The notes beneath the pieces were generated by a model. It ran no database searches, was not told where the DNA came from, and saw only the letters and a list, made by a program, of their open reading frames with translations. The translations under genes and the position numbers were made by a program. Of a stretch of 5,674 nucleotides of DNA, positions 5,571 to 5,674 are shown piece by piece. The stretch comes from DATFKA01 sp042095835 (GTDB lineage: Bacteria > Bacteroidota > Bacteroidia > Chitinophagales > Saprospiraceae), in contig JBELML010000218.1 of the NCBI GenBank assembly GCA_042095835.1, positions 1 through 5,674 on the forward strand, given 5' to 3'. Numbering within the stretch: the stretch's first letter is position 1; every line of letters begins with the position of its first letter.

Positions 5571-5674
5571 TCACGCTTTCTCCCGATTCCCAGGAGGTCG
5601 CCTACCGTGCTTTTTCTCATATTTGGCGATATACTCTTCTTCTAGCTCCAGTGCTCGTGCTCTACCGGGAATAT
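5571..5674 (-). CDS. C-terminal end of an unrecognised gene (partial)
   Basis: One minus-strand frame is open from the right edge to a TGA at 5571-5573 and gives 33 residues; the other two frames hit stops within 35 bases of the edge. The peptide is charged and probably helical (ALELEEEYIAKYEKKHGRR), then a Pro/Gly-containing basic tail (PPGNREKA), which reads like a real cytoplasmic C-terminus. It has the same orientation as all other genes here. I do not recognise the family and assign no function. Confidence 0.5.
   Translation of the reverse strand, partial: IPGRARALELEEEYIAKYEKKHGRRPPGNREKA

Overview
The window looks like chromosomal DNA from a Bacteroidota bacterium, probably in or near the Saprospiria (Lewinella/Haliscomenobacter-like). 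The reasons are a moderately AT-rich composition, A-rich leaders with weak Shine-Dalgarno sites, a sigma factor with the wording typical of this phylum, a secreted M14 peptidase with the HVDFHEQG-type motif, and a sigma gene overlapping an outer-membrane barrel gene. The exact taxon is inference. Every gene I can support is on the minus strand, so transcription runs from high to low coordinates.

Layout in transcription order. At the right edge is the last 33 codons of an unrecognised gene (stop at 5571). A 116-base gap follows, with two copies of a 20-base direct repeat, a short 7-base tandem repeat and an imperfect hairpin. Next is a DinB-like (DUF1572-type) putative metalloprotein at 4864-5454. 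After 84 bases comes a three-gene cluster: a cysteine-rich putative lipoprotein with a GTG start (4147-4779), an ECF-type RNA polymerase sigma factor (3545-4114), and a 429-residue membrane protein (2269-3558) whose start overlaps the sigma stop by 14 bases. A 101-base gap with a three-armed GAGGTTT/AAACCTC palindrome leads to a secreted M14 zinc carboxypeptidase-like protein that runs off the left edge (1-2167).

The most interesting part is the sigma/barrel pair. The membrane protein has a short basic cytoplasmic-type N-terminus, one hydrophobic segment, a flexible linker of about 130 residues, and a C-terminal half that reads as an outer-membrane beta-barrel ending in Phe. If the hydrophobic segment stays in the inner membrane, one polypeptide would link the cytoplasm, where the sigma factor acts, to the outer membrane. 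That would put into one chain what FecI/FecR/FecA-type systems divide among several proteins. The upstream lipoprotein may belong to the same envelope-signalling unit. This is a hypothesis from architecture and gene order; proteins of this general layout next to sigma genes do recur in Bacteroidota.

No RNA gene, CRISPR array, intact insertion sequence or replication origin was seen. No stretch longer than 300 bases lacks a gene.
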